NCBI GenBank assembly: GCA_000514715.1
Contig: AZWL01000010.1
Span: forward strand, 62,172-126,171
Direction: 5' to 3'
Source: Streptomyces sp. CNH099
GTDB lineage: Bacteria; Actinomycetota; Actinomycetes; Streptomycetales; Streptomycetaceae
DNA: 64,000 nt
The position numbers were made by a program, and so were the translations under genes. The notes beneath the pieces are model-generated. The model saw only the letters and a program-made list of their open reading frames with translations. It was not told where the DNA came from and made no database searches. Position 1 is the first letter of the stretch. Each line of letters begins with the position of its first letter. Positions 56,160 to 64,000 of the stretch are shown here, in pieces.

Positions 56160-56717
56160 ATGATTACATCGCAGGACACGGACGAGCTACGAGGGTGGAT
56201 CACCGGGCGGCTGCCCGACGGTCTCTACGCCTCGCCGGTCGAGGTCACGGTCGACCGGGAGGAGATCTGCGTCGTCGGCGCCATCCCCGAGCCCGCGGGG
56301 CTCGGGAAGGACGTGACCGGCGCCGAGCGCGACGCGGCGCTGGACGGGCGCATCGCCGAGTTCCGCGAGCGCACCCGCAAGGAGCGGATGGCGGTGGCGC
56401 GGGCCGCGGAGCGGCGCTACCGCAGGAAGGTCTCGTGGGGCGCCGAGTGCGGCGGCCGGCGGGAGGTCTTCACGAACGTCTCCGCGCCGGTGATGACCCG
56501 GCTGCGGCAGCCGCAGCGGCAGGTGCTCGACACCCTCATCGAGGCCGGGGTGGCGCGCAGCCGCAGCGAGGCGCTCGGCTGGTGCGTACGGCTGGTGGAG
56601 ACGCGCGCGGACGACTGGCTGCGGGAGCTGCGGGACTCGCTGGCGCACGTGCGGCACGTACGGGCGCAGGGCCCGGACCGGGACGGGGAGCCGGCGGACG
56701 CGGAGGGCGGGGCATGA
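56160..56717 (+). CDS. Conserved streptomycete hypothetical protein
   Basis: A 185-residue protein I cannot assign. The middle (about 60-105) is a charged helix (RDAALDGRIAEFRERTRKERMAV). SAPVMTRLRQPQRQVLDTLIEAGVARSRSEALGW at about 122-155 looks like a ribbon-helix-helix-type module, suggesting DNA binding. The ATG at 56160 abuts the palindrome, which could be its own operator. It is translationally coupled to the haemoglobin gene by an ATGA overlap. Confidence 0.75.
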   Translation: MITSQDTDELRGWITGRLPDGLYASPVEVTVDREEICVVGAIPEPAGLGKDVTGAERDAALDGRIAEFRERTRKERMAVARAAERRYRRKVSWGAECGGRREVFTNVSAPVMTRLRQPQRQVLDTLIEAGVARSRSEALGWCVRLVETRADDWLRELRDSLAHVRHVRAQGPDRDGEPADAEGGA

Positions 56718-57181
56718 GCGAGGGCACCCCGAGCCCGTACGAGTGGGCCGGCGGAGACGAGGCGTTCCAGCGGCTGACCGCGGTCTTCTACGGGCACGTG
56801 CGCAAGGACCCCGTCCTGGCGCCGGTGTTCGCACACATGGACGACGAGCACCCCGCGCACGTGGCGACGTTCCTCGCCGAGGTGTTCGGCGGCCCCGAGC
56901 GCTACAGCGCGGAGCACGGCGGGCACGACCACATGGCGCGCATGCACCTCGGCCGGCACATCACCGAGGAGCAGCGCAGGCGCTGGGTGTCGCTGCTGAT
57001 GGACAGCGCCGACGAGGCGGGGCTGCCCGCCGACCCGGAGTTCCGGGCGGTGTTCTCCTACTACATCGAGTGGGGCACGCGGATGGCGATCGTCTACTCC
57101 GGCGACGACCCGCCGCCCACGGCGGGCCCGATGCCCACGTGGGACTGGGGGCAGACGCCGCCGTGGCGGCCGGGCGGCTGA
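56714..57181 (+). CDS. Group II truncated haemoglobin
   Basis: A 155-residue haem protein of the trHbO group, involved in oxygen or nitric oxide handling. The core shows FQRLTAVFYGHVRKDPVLAPVF, then GGPERYSAEHGG, and the proximal histidine at H78 (ARMHLGRHI), by alignment from memory to trHbO. The conserved Trp follows in RRRWVSLL. The start overlaps the upstream gene by four bases. Confidence 0.9.
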   Translation: MSEGTPSPYEWAGGDEAFQRLTAVFYGHVRKDPVLAPVFAHMDDEHPAHVATFLAEVFGGPERYSAEHGGHDHMARMHLGRHITEEQRRRWVSLLMDSADEAGLPADPEFRAVFSYYIEWGTRMAIVYSGDDPPPTAGPMPTWDWGQTPPWRPGG

Positions 57182-57324
57182 GCGCGGGCGGGCGCGGCAG
57201 GGGCAACGGGCCCCGGTGGTCTGGACATTGGCACACGCGGTCGGATAAACAGGGTGCCCGTTGCACTTTCGTACACGGAGCAGCGTGACGAACCCCCCAC
57301 AACCCGCACCGTGAGAGGACCGTT

Positions 57325-58482
57325 ATGCGACCTGGGCCCCGTGTGCACGTCTCCCGGCGGACCGCGCTCAAGGCCGGCGCCGGCGCCGCGCTCGCCGTCG
57401 GCGGGGGCGGCGCGCTGTACCTCGGCAACGGCGTCGCCGCCGCCGACGGCGGCGACGCGCTGCGCAGGACGGCCGACGACCCGTCGTACGTCATCGGCAC
57501 CGCGGACTGGGGCGCCCGGCCGCCCGCCGGCCGCATCTCCGTCTCGTCCGGCACGACCACGAAGATCGTCGTCCACCACACGGCCTTCCCGAACACCACG
57601 GACTACTCGTACGGGGCCGCCCTCTTCCTGGCCCGCCGGATCCAGGACCTGCACATGGACGGCAACGGCTGGATCGACAGCGGCCAGCACTTCACGATCA
57701 GCCGCGGCGGGTACGTGCTGGAGGGCCGGCACCGCAGCCTGGAGGCGCTGGCCGACGGCGGCTACCAGGTCGTCAGCGCGCACGCGGTCGGCGAGAACAC
57801 CCGCGGCATCGGCATCGAGAACGACGGCCACTACGTCAACGACACCCCGCCGGCGGCCCTGCTGTTCTCGCTGCAGCGGCTGTGCGTGACGATCGGCACC
57901 CGGTACGGCCTCGGGGCGGACCGCATCTTCGGCCACTGGGACTTCAACGACACCCAGTGCCCGGGCGCGCTGTTCTACCGCGAGTTCCCGGCGCTGCGCC
58001 GGCAGGTGGCCCAGGTGCTCGGCCAGAGCCCGGACGAGATCCCCGCGCGCACCTGGCCCGACACGTACACGTCCAGCAAGGGCGGCACGGTCGAGATGGT
58101 GCAGCGCCTGCTGCGCGCGTACGGGTACGAGCTGGCGGCGGACGGCGTGTACGGGCCGGTGACGCTGGAGGCGGTGCACACCTTCCAGCGCACGATGGGG
58201 CTGCCGACGGCCGACGACGGCACGCTCGACAACGCCACGTGGGAGGCCCTGACGGTGCCGGTGAGCACGGGGCACAGCGGGGAGGCGGTGCGGGCGGTGC
58301 AGCAGATGCTGGTACGCAAGCTGCACCTGGAGCACGCCACGGGCAGGTACGACGGGGCGACGACGGCGGCGGTGGCCGAGATGCAGGAGCTGCACGGGCT
58401 GCAGGCGACGGGGGCGATGGACGTGGCGACGTGGTGCGCGACGGCCGGCGGGGTCATCCGCGAGGAGTTCACGACCGTGTGA
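57325..58482 (+). CDS. Tat-exported N-acetylmuramoyl-L-alanine amidase with peptidoglycan-binding repeats
   Basis: A 385-residue secreted cell-wall hydrolase. The twin-arginine signal (SRRTALKAGAGAAL) is at 10-23. The Amidase_2/PGRP domain (about 55-225) has zinc ligands among H84/H85 in VVHHTA, with H204 and C212 in FGHWDFNDTQCPG. Two peptidoglycan-binding repeats follow (about 245-300 and 310-375; VEMVQRLLRAYGY, VRAVQQMLVRK). The promoter is probably TGGACA-N18-TAAACA at about 57222-57251. Confidence 0.93.
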   Translation: MRPGPRVHVSRRTALKAGAGAALAVGGGGALYLGNGVAAADGGDALRRTADDPSYVIGTADWGARPPAGRISVSSGTTTKIVVHHTAFPNTTDYSYGAALFLARRIQDLHMDGNGWIDSGQHFTISRGGYVLEGRHRSLEALADGGYQVVSAHAVGENTRGIGIENDGHYVNDTPPAALLFSLQRLCVTIGTRYGLGADRIFGHWDFNDTQCPGALFYREFPALRRQVAQVLGQSPDEIPARTWPDTYTSSKGGTVEMVQRLLRAYGYELAADGVYGPVTLEAVHTFQRTMGLPTADDGTLDNATWEALTVPVSTGHSGEAVRAVQQMLVRKLHLEHATGRYDGATTAAVAEMQELHGLQATGAMDVATWCATAGGVIREEFTTV

Positions 58483-58516
58483 GCGGGCCCCCGGCAGGGG
58501 TCCGCCGCCGCGGCGG

Positions 58517-59179
58517 TCAGCTCTCCCGTATCGCGTAGCCGGCGAGGGACGGCTCCAGGAAGCCGAAGACGCGCTCGGCGGCGGTCGCGAGCGCGCCGGC
58601 CGCGCTGTCGGTGTCCTCACCGGCCATCGTCCGGCGGACGGTCTCGGCGAAGAGCACCCGGTGGGCGCCGCCGAGCTGCGCGGCGGCGGCCTGCGGCGTC
58701 ATGTCGCCGTCCGCGGCGGCGGTCTCCTCGGCCAGCCGCTCGGCGAGCGCGGCCTCCCGCAGCTCGTGGAACTCCCGCAGCCGGGCGGTGAGCGCGGGGC
58801 TCTCGACGATCATTCCGGTGAACTCCGGACCCGCGAAGCCGATGACCGGGTCCCGCCGCTCGACCGCCGCGAGGAACTCGCGGCGCAGCGCGGCGAGCGC
58901 CGACTCCCCCACGGCCCGCTCGGCGACGGTGCGGGCGAGCGAGCCGACGAACTCCTCGCGGAGGTCGAGGGCCAGGTCCTCCTTGCGCGGGAAGTAGTTC
59001 GTGACGGTCATCTTCGCGACCTGCGCCGCCGCGGCGATCTCGGCGATGGTCACCGCCTCGAAGCCGCGGGCGAGGAAGAGGTCCGTGGCGGTGTCCGAGA
59101 TCGCCTGCCGGGTCTGCTGCTTCTTCAGCTCGCGCAGCCCCGGCGGCTGCCGGGGCGGTGTCGTCGGTTCCTTCGCCAT
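58517..59179 (-). CDS. TetR-family transcriptional regulator
   Basis: A 220-residue regulator. Helix-turn-helix at about 24-70 (TRQAISDTATDLFLARGFEAV, AAQVAKMTVTNYFPRKEDL) precedes a helical sensor domain with a TetR_C-like fold. It is divergent from the HrdB-like sigma gene. Two related 14-bp direct repeats flank that gene's promoter and may be its operators. Confidence 0.92.
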   Translation of the reverse strand: MAKEPTTPPRQPPGLRELKKQQTRQAISDTATDLFLARGFEAVTIAEIAAAAQVAKMTVTNYFPRKEDLALDLREEFVGSLARTVAERAVGESALAALRREFLAAVERRDPVIGFAGPEFTGMIVESPALTARLREFHELREAALAERLAEETAAADGDMTPQAAAAQLGGAHRVLFAETVRRTMAGEDTDSAAGALATAAERVFGFLEPSLAGYAIRES

Positions 59180-59209
59180 GCCTCCAGGATGCCATAGGCC
59201 GGGGCAAAA

Positions 59210-59245
59210 TTTGTTCTTGACATGTTTTTGGGTTCGACATAAATT
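59210..59245 (+). promoter_or_regulatory. Near-consensus promoter of the sigma gene with TetR-type direct repeats
   Basis: TTGACA (59217-59222), 17 bp, TAAATT (59240-59245). TTTGTTCTTGACAT (59210-59223) and TTTGGGTTCGACAT (59227-59240) match in 10 of 14 positions and cover the -35 and spacer. Confidence 0.65.
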
Positions 59246-59312
59246 TGGGCCAGATCGACGGAACCGGGGCGGGGGCAGGACATCGCCCGGGGCGGAGCGG
59301 AGGAGGGGCCGG

Positions 59313-60293
59313 ATGAGCGTGACGCAGACCGAGCGGGGGCGTGCCTCGGCCGATGCGGTGCGGGACTACCTGGACCGGATCGGCCGGATCCCGCTGCTGA
59401 CCGCGGCGCAGGAGGTGGAGCTGGCCCGGCTCGTCGGCGAGGGTGCCCTCGCCGAGAGCCGGCTGGCCGCCGTGGCCGCCGCCGGCGGCGGCGCAGGGGG
59501 TGCCGGGTCCGCCGGGCCGCGGGACGGCGCGGAGCGCGACCGGCTCGCGGCGGCGGCCGCGGCGGGGCGCCGGGCCCGGGCGCGGATGACGGAGGCGAAC
59601 CTCCGGCTGGTCGTGTCCGTCGCCCGCCGCCACACCGGCCGCGGGCTCTCCCTCCTCGACCTCGTCCAGGAGGGCAACATCGGACTGATGCGCGCGATCG
59701 AGAAGTTCGACCCCGCGCTGGGCTTCAAGTTCTCGACGTACGCGGTGTGGTGGATCCGCCAGGCGATCAACCGGGCACTCGCGGACCAGGCCAGGACGAT
59801 CCGCATCCCCGCCCACATGGTGGAGTGGATCAACAAGCTGGGACGCGCCCGCGGCCGGCTCCGGACGGAGCTGGGCCGGGAGCCGGAGCCCGCCGAGCTG
59901 GCCGCGGCGCTGGACGTTCCGGCGGCGCGGCTGGCCGCGATCGAGGAGTTCGCCCGCCGCGAGCCGGTCTCGCTGCACACGCCGGCCGGCGCGGAGGGCG
60001 ACGGCGAGCTGGGCGACCTCATTGAGGACCGGGCGGCGCCGCCGCTGGACGACGCGATAGGCCGCGCCCTGCTGCGCCGGGCGGTGGCGCGGGCGCTGGG
60101 CGAGCTGACGGAGCGGGAGGCGGGGGTGATCGGCCTGCGGTACGGCCTGACGGGGGCGAAGCCCAAGTCGCTGGCGGAGATCGGGGAGGTGTACGGGGTG
60201 ACGCGCGAACGCATCCGCCAGGTGGAGGCGAAGGCCATGGCGAAGCTGCGCCTGCCGAGCCGCGCGGAGACGCTGCGGGACTTCCTCGACTGA
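59313..60293 (+). CDS. HrdB-like sigma-70 family RNA polymerase sigma factor
   Basis: A 326-residue group 1/2-type sigma factor. Region 1.2 (DAVRDYLDRIGRIPLLTAAQEVELA) is followed by regions 2.1-2.4 (LRLVVSVARRHTGRGLSLLDLVQEGN, FSTYAVWWIRQAI), 3 and 4 (EREAGVIGLRYGL, VTRERIRQVEAKAM). A Gly/Ala-rich insert lies at about 48-75. It lacks the long N-terminus of HrdB, so it is probably an accessory Hrd-type factor. The ATG at 59313 follows GGAGGAGGGG. Confidence 0.92.
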   Translation: MSVTQTERGRASADAVRDYLDRIGRIPLLTAAQEVELARLVGEGALAESRLAAVAAAGGGAGGAGSAGPRDGAERDRLAAAAAAGRRARARMTEANLRLVVSVARRHTGRGLSLLDLVQEGNIGLMRAIEKFDPALGFKFSTYAVWWIRQAINRALADQARTIRIPAHMVEWINKLGRARGRLRTELGREPEPAELAAALDVPAARLAAIEEFARREPVSLHTPAGAEGDGELGDLIEDRAAPPLDDAIGRALLRRAVARALGELTEREAGVIGLRYGLTGAKPKSLAEIGEVYGVTRERIRQVEAKAMAKLRLPSRAETLRDFLD

Positions 60294-60339
60294 GCGCCTC
60301 CGCGGGGGCCGGACCGCGGGCGCCCGGCCGCGGAGGGCT

Positions 60340-60358
60340 GCGCCCCGCGGCGGGGCGC
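60340..60358. terminator. Possible terminator between the sigma factor and AlkZ-like genes
   Basis: GCGCCCCGC and GCGGGGCGC are separated by one base (effective loop three). They lie between convergent genes in a very GC-rich stretch. Confidence 0.5.
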
Positions 60359-60372
60359 GCCCGCTTCGCGGG

Positions 60373-61485
60373 TTAGGCCGCGGCGAACCTGACCTCCGTC
60401 TTCTCCACCCCGGGCGCCGCGAAGGCCAGCAGGTCCTCGGCGGCCGCGGCCAGCCGGTCCCGGTCCGGCCGGGACAGGGGCGCGAAGGGCCGCAGTTCGA
60501 CCGCGGCGGACGTCCGCTTCAACTCCGGCTGCCACACGCCCGCGACGCGGCCGTCGATCAGCAGGGTGCCGCGGACGATGCCGTTCGCGGTGAACACCCG
60601 GCGCTCGTCGGCCTTGTCGATGATCCGCGTGCGGTCCGCGTGCGCGAGCAGCACGTTGTCGAAGGGGCCGAGGAGCCGCGGCGGCACCGGGGCGCCGGGG
60701 TCGGGCAGCTCGGTGCCGTCCAGGTCGAACAGTTCCCGCCCGGTGACGTCCCGGTACGTCACGAGCCCCGGGCGCAGCCGGTCGAAGACCGCCTTGAGGC
60801 CGGTCAGCGACAGCCACTTCTGCGCGTCCGCGACCGACGCCGGGCCGTATGCGGCGAGGTAGCGCAGCACCGTCTCGTCCGGCGCGGGGTCGGTCGCGGA
60901 GGGGGCGCCGAGGTACTGGTCGGCGTGCGCGTAGACGAGTCCGCCGCCCGCGCCCCAGACCCCGCGCGGCGGCACCTGCACCAGCGGCAGCAGCGAACGG
61001 GCCAGGTAGGCCAGGTCGCCCGGCGCCCCGTCCGGCCAGCGGGCGGCGAGCCGGGCACCGAGGTCGTCGGCCGGCAGCGGCCCGGCGGCGAGGGCCGCGC
61101 GGGCGGCGTCCGCCACCTCGGCGGGGTCGAGGCCGGGGAGCCTGCGCCCGGCGGTGGTGGTGGCCAGCGTCCTGTCGAGGTACGGCTGCACCACCGCGCG
61201 CAGCCGCAGCGCGTCGCGGGCGCTCACGAGGTGGATCGTGCCGCGCATCAGCACCACCCGGGCCGCCCGGCGGCCGGTGAGCAGCTCCGACAGGTCGCCG
61301 GTGGTGAAGCCGGTGAGCCGGCTCCACAGCTGGTAGTACGGGGCGTCGCCGGACTGGGCCTGCAGCGCGACGAGGTGCTCGACGGCGTCGAGCGGCGCCG
61401 CCTCGCGCCGCTCGACCAGCCACTGCCGGTGCAGCAGGGCGCGGCCCAGCGCGCGGGCGTCGAGGACGGTTCCGGGCGAGGTCAT
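60373..61485 (-). CDS. Winged-helix DNA-binding protein of the AlkZ/YcaQ-like (HTH_42) family
   Basis: A 370-residue protein with tandem winged helices. The LQAQSGDAPYYQLWSRL segment at about 40-56 holds the QxQ-type motif that is catalytic in AlkZ-like DNA glycosylases. GTIHLVSARD and LGPFDNVLLAHADR are further family motifs. It may excise crosslinked or alkylated bases; many actinobacterial homologues are simply annotated as winged-helix proteins. The ATG at 61485 has GAAGGGAA. Confidence 0.85.
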   Translation of the reverse strand: MTSPGTVLDARALGRALLHRQWLVERREAAPLDAVEHLVALQAQSGDAPYYQLWSRLTGFTTGDLSELLTGRRAARVVLMRGTIHLVSARDALRLRAVVQPYLDRTLATTTAGRRLPGLDPAEVADAARAALAAGPLPADDLGARLAARWPDGAPGDLAYLARSLLPLVQVPPRGVWGAGGGLVYAHADQYLGAPSATDPAPDETVLRYLAAYGPASVADAQKWLSLTGLKAVFDRLRPGLVTYRDVTGRELFDLDGTELPDPGAPVPPRLLGPFDNVLLAHADRTRIIDKADERRVFTANGIVRGTLLIDGRVAGVWQPELKRTSAAVELRPFAPLSRPDRDRLAAAAEDLLAFAAPGVEKTEVRFAAA

Positions 61486-61551
61486 GCGGGTTCCCTTCGT
61501 CGCGCAGGTGTCCGAGCATGCCACCCGCGCCCCGCCGCCGGCCCGTCGCCG

Positions 61552-62550
61552 CTACGCGCTCCCCCGCGCCGCACGCGGCCGCGGCGGGGTCCGTACCGCG
61601 CCGATGCTCGCCGCGATCACCAGGCCGATCGCCGCGCACTGCGCCGCCGTCAGCCCCTGGTCCAGCACCAGGAACCCGGCCAGCGCGGCCACCGCCGGCG
61701 CCAGGCTCATCAGCACGGCGAACGTCGCCGCCGGCAGCCGGCGCAGCGCGAACTGGTCCAGCGCGTACGGCAGCCCCGAGGACATGACCGCCACCGCCAG
61801 GCCCAGCCCCAGCGTCACCGGTTCCACCAGCCGGCTCCCCGCGCTCGCCACCCCGATCGGCACGCTGATCGCCGCCGCCACGGTCATCGCGACCGCCAGC
61901 CCTTCCGCCCGCGGGAAGCGCGCCCCGGCGCGCGCGCCCATCACGATGTACGCGGCCCACAGGCCGCCCGCGCCGAGCGCGAACGCGGCGCCCACCGGGT
62001 CGAGCCCGCCGAACCCGCCGCCGCTCAGCAGCACCACCCCGCCCAGCGCCAGCGCCGCCCACAGCAGGCTCGCCACCCGCCGGTTGGTGCACACGGACAG
62101 CGCCAGCGGCCCGAGCACCTCCAGTGTCACCGCAGGACCCAGCGGGATCCGCTCGATGGCCTGGTAGAAGACGGCGTTCATGGCGCCGAGCGCCAGGCCG
62201 AAGCCGCAGAGCACCGCCCAGTCGTCCCGCGAGTGACCGCGCAGCCGCGGCCGGAAGACGAGCATCAGCAGGATCGCGGACAGCGTCAGCCGCAGCGTCA
62301 CCACGCCCAGCGCGCCCGCCCGCGGGAAGAGCAGCGCGGCGACCGCGGCGCCGAACTGCGTGGACAGCGCCCCGCACACCACCAGCGCCACGCCGCCGAG
62401 CCGCCCCGCGCCGCGCCCCTGGCGGGCGCCGCCGGGAACGTCCCGCCCGGCGCGTACCCCCGCGGCGCCGGCCGCCCCGGCGGGGGCCGGGCCCGTCGTG
62501 GCGGCGGGGCCCTCGGCGGAGGCGGCGGGACCGGAGGGCTGAGACGTCAC
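61552..62550 (-). CDS. EamA/RhtA-type DMT superfamily transporter
   Basis: A 332-residue membrane protein. A Pro/Ala/Gly-rich tail of about 50 residues precedes ten hydrophobic segments in two EamA repeats (VVCGALSTQFGAAVAALLF, AILLMLVFRP, GGVVLLSGGG, AAYIVMGARAGARF, FAVLMSLAPAVAALAGFLVL). Probable role: export of amino acids or metabolites, threonine/homoserine-exporter-like. GTG at 62550. It is divergent from a LysR regulator. Confidence 0.88.
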   Translation of the reverse strand: MTSQPSGPAASAEGPAATTGPAPAGAAGAAGVRAGRDVPGGARQGRGAGRLGGVALVVCGALSTQFGAAVAALLFPRAGALGVVTLRLTLSAILLMLVFRPRLRGHSRDDWAVLCGFGLALGAMNAVFYQAIERIPLGPAVTLEVLGPLALSVCTNRRVASLLWAALALGGVVLLSGGGFGGLDPVGAAFALGAGGLWAAYIVMGARAGARFPRAEGLAVAMTVAAAISVPIGVASAGSRLVEPVTLGLGLAVAVMSSGLPYALDQFALRRLPAATFAVLMSLAPAVAALAGFLVLDQGLTAAQCAAIGLVIAASIGAVRTPPRPRAARGSA

Positions 62551-62588
62551 GCCCCCCACGCTACGAGCGCACGCTCCCGGCGTGAAAT

Positions 62589-62610
62589 GCATAACCGGCT
62601 GCGATTATGC
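62589..62610. promoter_or_regulatory. LysR-type operator between the transporter and regulator genes
   Basis: GCATAA, ten bases, TTATGC is a perfect 6-bp inverted repeat of LysR box geometry. It ends 10 bp before the LysR start. Confidence 0.65.
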
Positions 62611-62619
62611 TTCTGAAGC

Positions 62620-63513
62620 ATGACGGTGGAGCTGCGGCACCTGCGCGCCTTCCTCGCCATCGCCGAGGAGGGCGGCATCACCCGGGCCGCCGCCCGGCTG
62701 GGCACCGGCCAGCCCGTCGTCTCCCGCACCCTGCGCCGCCTTGAGGACCACATGGGCGTGCTCCTCGTCGACCGCTCCACCCACCACCTGGAGCTGACCC
62801 CCGCGGGCCGCGCGTTCCTCGACCGGGCCCGTGCCGCCGTCGCCGCGGCCGACGCCGCGCTGGACCCCGCCGGCCTCGTCGTACGCCCCCTGCGGCTCGG
62901 CCACTCCTGGGCCGCGCTCGGCGACGAGACCGCGGTCCTGCTGCGCCGCTGGGACGAGGAGCACCCCGACGTCCCGCTCGAGCTGCTGCGGATCGACGAC
63001 CGCTGCGCCGGCCTCGCCCGCGGCCGCGTCGACGTCGCGCTGCTGCGCGCGCCCGCCGCCGACTGCGCGGCCCGTACCGAACTGCTGCGCACCGAGGCCC
63101 GGGTCGCCGCCGTGCCGGCGGACAGCCCGCTCGCCGCCCCCGGCCGCGGTCCGCTGACCCTCGCCGACCTCGCGCACCTGCCGCTGGCCGTCAACCCCGT
63201 CTCCGGGGTCACCACCCCGGCGCTGTGGCCGCCGGCGCACCGCCCGCGCCGCACCGTCGAGGTCGCCAACACCGACGACTGGCTGGCCGCCATCGCCGCC
63301 GGCCGCGCCGTCGGGGTCACCACCACGGCCACCGCCCAGGCGCACCGCCACCACTCGGTCGCCTACGTCCCGCTGACCGGCGCACCCGCGGTCCCCCTGG
63401 TGCTGGCCTGGCGGGACCCGCCGGGCCACCCCGCGGTTCGCGCGCTGCTGACGCTTGCGCACCAGGTCGCCGGGGAACCCGCCCGGGAACCGCAGGGGCC
63501 CGGCACCCGTTGA
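62620..63513 (+). CDS. LysR-family transcriptional regulator
   Basis: A 297-residue LTTR. The winged helix at 1-62 (LRHLRAFLAIAEEGGITRAA, GQPVVSRTLRRLEDHMGV) is followed by a two-lobed effector domain from about 85. It should regulate the divergent EamA exporter and itself through the palindrome at 62589-62610. Confidence 0.93.
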   Translation: MTVELRHLRAFLAIAEEGGITRAAARLGTGQPVVSRTLRRLEDHMGVLLVDRSTHHLELTPAGRAFLDRARAAVAAADAALDPAGLVVRPLRLGHSWAALGDETAVLLRRWDEEHPDVPLELLRIDDRCAGLARGRVDVALLRAPAADCAARTELLRTEARVAAVPADSPLAAPGRGPLTLADLAHLPLAVNPVSGVTTPALWPPAHRPRRTVEVANTDDWLAAIAAGRAVGVTTTATAQAHRHHSVAYVPLTGAPAVPLVLAWRDPPGHPAVRALLTLAHQVAGEPAREPQGPGTR

Positions 63514-63604
63514 TCCATTAAGTGACGCGCGGGATACTTGGCCCCAAAGCGACAGCAACGGTAGATATCAACCCATACGTCAGCCAATACGTCAGGAGAC
63601 ACTC

Positions 63605-63841
63605 ATGGCAGGCTTCCTCGACCGCGCGAAGGAGAAGGCGGAGACCGCGCTGAGCCAGGGCAAGGAGAAGGTCGGGGAGATACAGGCGCAGCGCGAGGGC
63701 CAGGCCCTCCTGCGGCGGCTGGGCACGGCCTACTTCAACGAGCAGCGCGGCACGGGCTCGGCGCAGGAGGTGCAGGACGCCCTGCAGGCCCTCCACGCGC
63801 ACGTCGCCGAGCACGGCGACGGATTCCTCACCCGCGGCTGA
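63605..63841 (+). CDS. Small charged helical protein of unknown function
   Basis: A 78-residue protein with an amphipathic N-terminal helix rich in Lys, Glu and Gln (DRAKEKAETALSQGKEKVGE). It lacks Cys, a signal peptide or a membrane segment. AGGAGA precedes the ATG. It resembles small stress-linked or CsbD-like helical proteins only in composition, and I cannot assign a family. Confidence 0.75.
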   Translation: MAGFLDRAKEKAETALSQGKEKVGEIQAQREGQALLRRLGTAYFNEQRGTGSAQEVQDALQALHAHVAEHGDGFLTRG

Positions 63842-64000
63842 GCCGGCACCGGCGCCGCGGCGTGCCCCCGGGCACGGACCCGCGGCCCGGCACCGGCCGC
63901 GACCGGCCACCGAGCAGCGTCCCGTGCGCCCGTACGAGCCCGCCGGCTCCCCGCCCGCAGGCCCCGAGTCAGCGGCCCCGGCCCCCGACGGCCTGCCGGG
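63842..64000. other. Right-edge non-coding stretch
   Basis: No start codon with a ribosome-binding site or stable reading frame was recognised in the last 159 bp. It may be the promoter region of a gene beyond the window. Confidence 0.4.

Overview
The window is very GC-rich actinobacterial chromosome with strong third-position G/C bias, frequent GTG starts, many ATGA/GTGA stop-start overlaps and rare TTA codons. Gene content points to Streptomyces or a close relative: a Kgd-type 2-oxoglutarate dehydrogenase carrying an acyltransferase domain, nickel superoxide dismutase with its maturation protease, an XRE/DUF397 regulator pair, SAV_2336-type proteins and DUF6104. No rRNA, tRNA or CRISPR array was recognised. 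The lon/two-component/kgd order and the malic enzyme/amino-acid transporter/sodX-sodN block look like conserved Streptomyces core, judged from memory of such genomes.

Layout. 1-8471: 5' part of lon (minus) behind a HspR-type operator, a spermidine-synthase-like methyltransferase, an OmpR-type two-component pair and kgd, ended by a perfect 20-bp hairpin. 8568-21152: a one-directional minus-strand cluster that is the most unusual part of the window. It holds a Trypco1 (CU044_2847) protein, a trypsin-like protease with a probable VMAP-C tail, a MoxR ATPase, a SAV_2336/vWA protein, a 72-residue cyclophane-RiPP-type precursor, an FxsB-type radical SAM/SPASM maturase and a TIR-NB-ARC-TPR protein (FxsT type). 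It resembles the NTP-dependent MoxR-vWA-VMAP conflict systems merged with the FxSxx-COOH peptide system, but the precursor tail is not FxSxx, and fxsT has an early TTA codon.

21310-24719: DUF6104, a DUF4097/PadR operon and a fibronectin-III lipoprotein. 24727-29770: accessory stretch with a methyltransferase/XRE-cupin pair, a 5'-truncated regulator, a NUDIX hydrolase, a HEAT-like gene fused to a probable IS630 transposase tail, a CPCC protein, and an anti-sigma-like ATPase divergent from an XRE (TTA-containing)/DUF397 pair. 29848-37053: LysR/DJ-1, epimerase, VOC protein, NarL-type two-component pair, Tat-exported SDR, and a Clp-N protein with a small HTH partner under an apparently leaderless, double-operator promoter. 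37180-43275: carbohydrate locus with three ThuA-domain proteins and a LacI regulator.

43286-53153: quinone-oxidoreductase-like enzyme, polar amino-acid ABC transporter, malic enzyme, aldo/keto reductase divergent from a TetR regulator, methyltransferase, CGNR protein and sodX/sodN. 53339-64000: proline-rich membrane protein, ECF42 sigma factor with YciI partner, truncated haemoglobin, Tat-exported amidase, TetR regulator divergent from an HrdB-like sigma factor, AlkZ-like protein, EamA exporter divergent from a LysR regulator, and a small charged protein.
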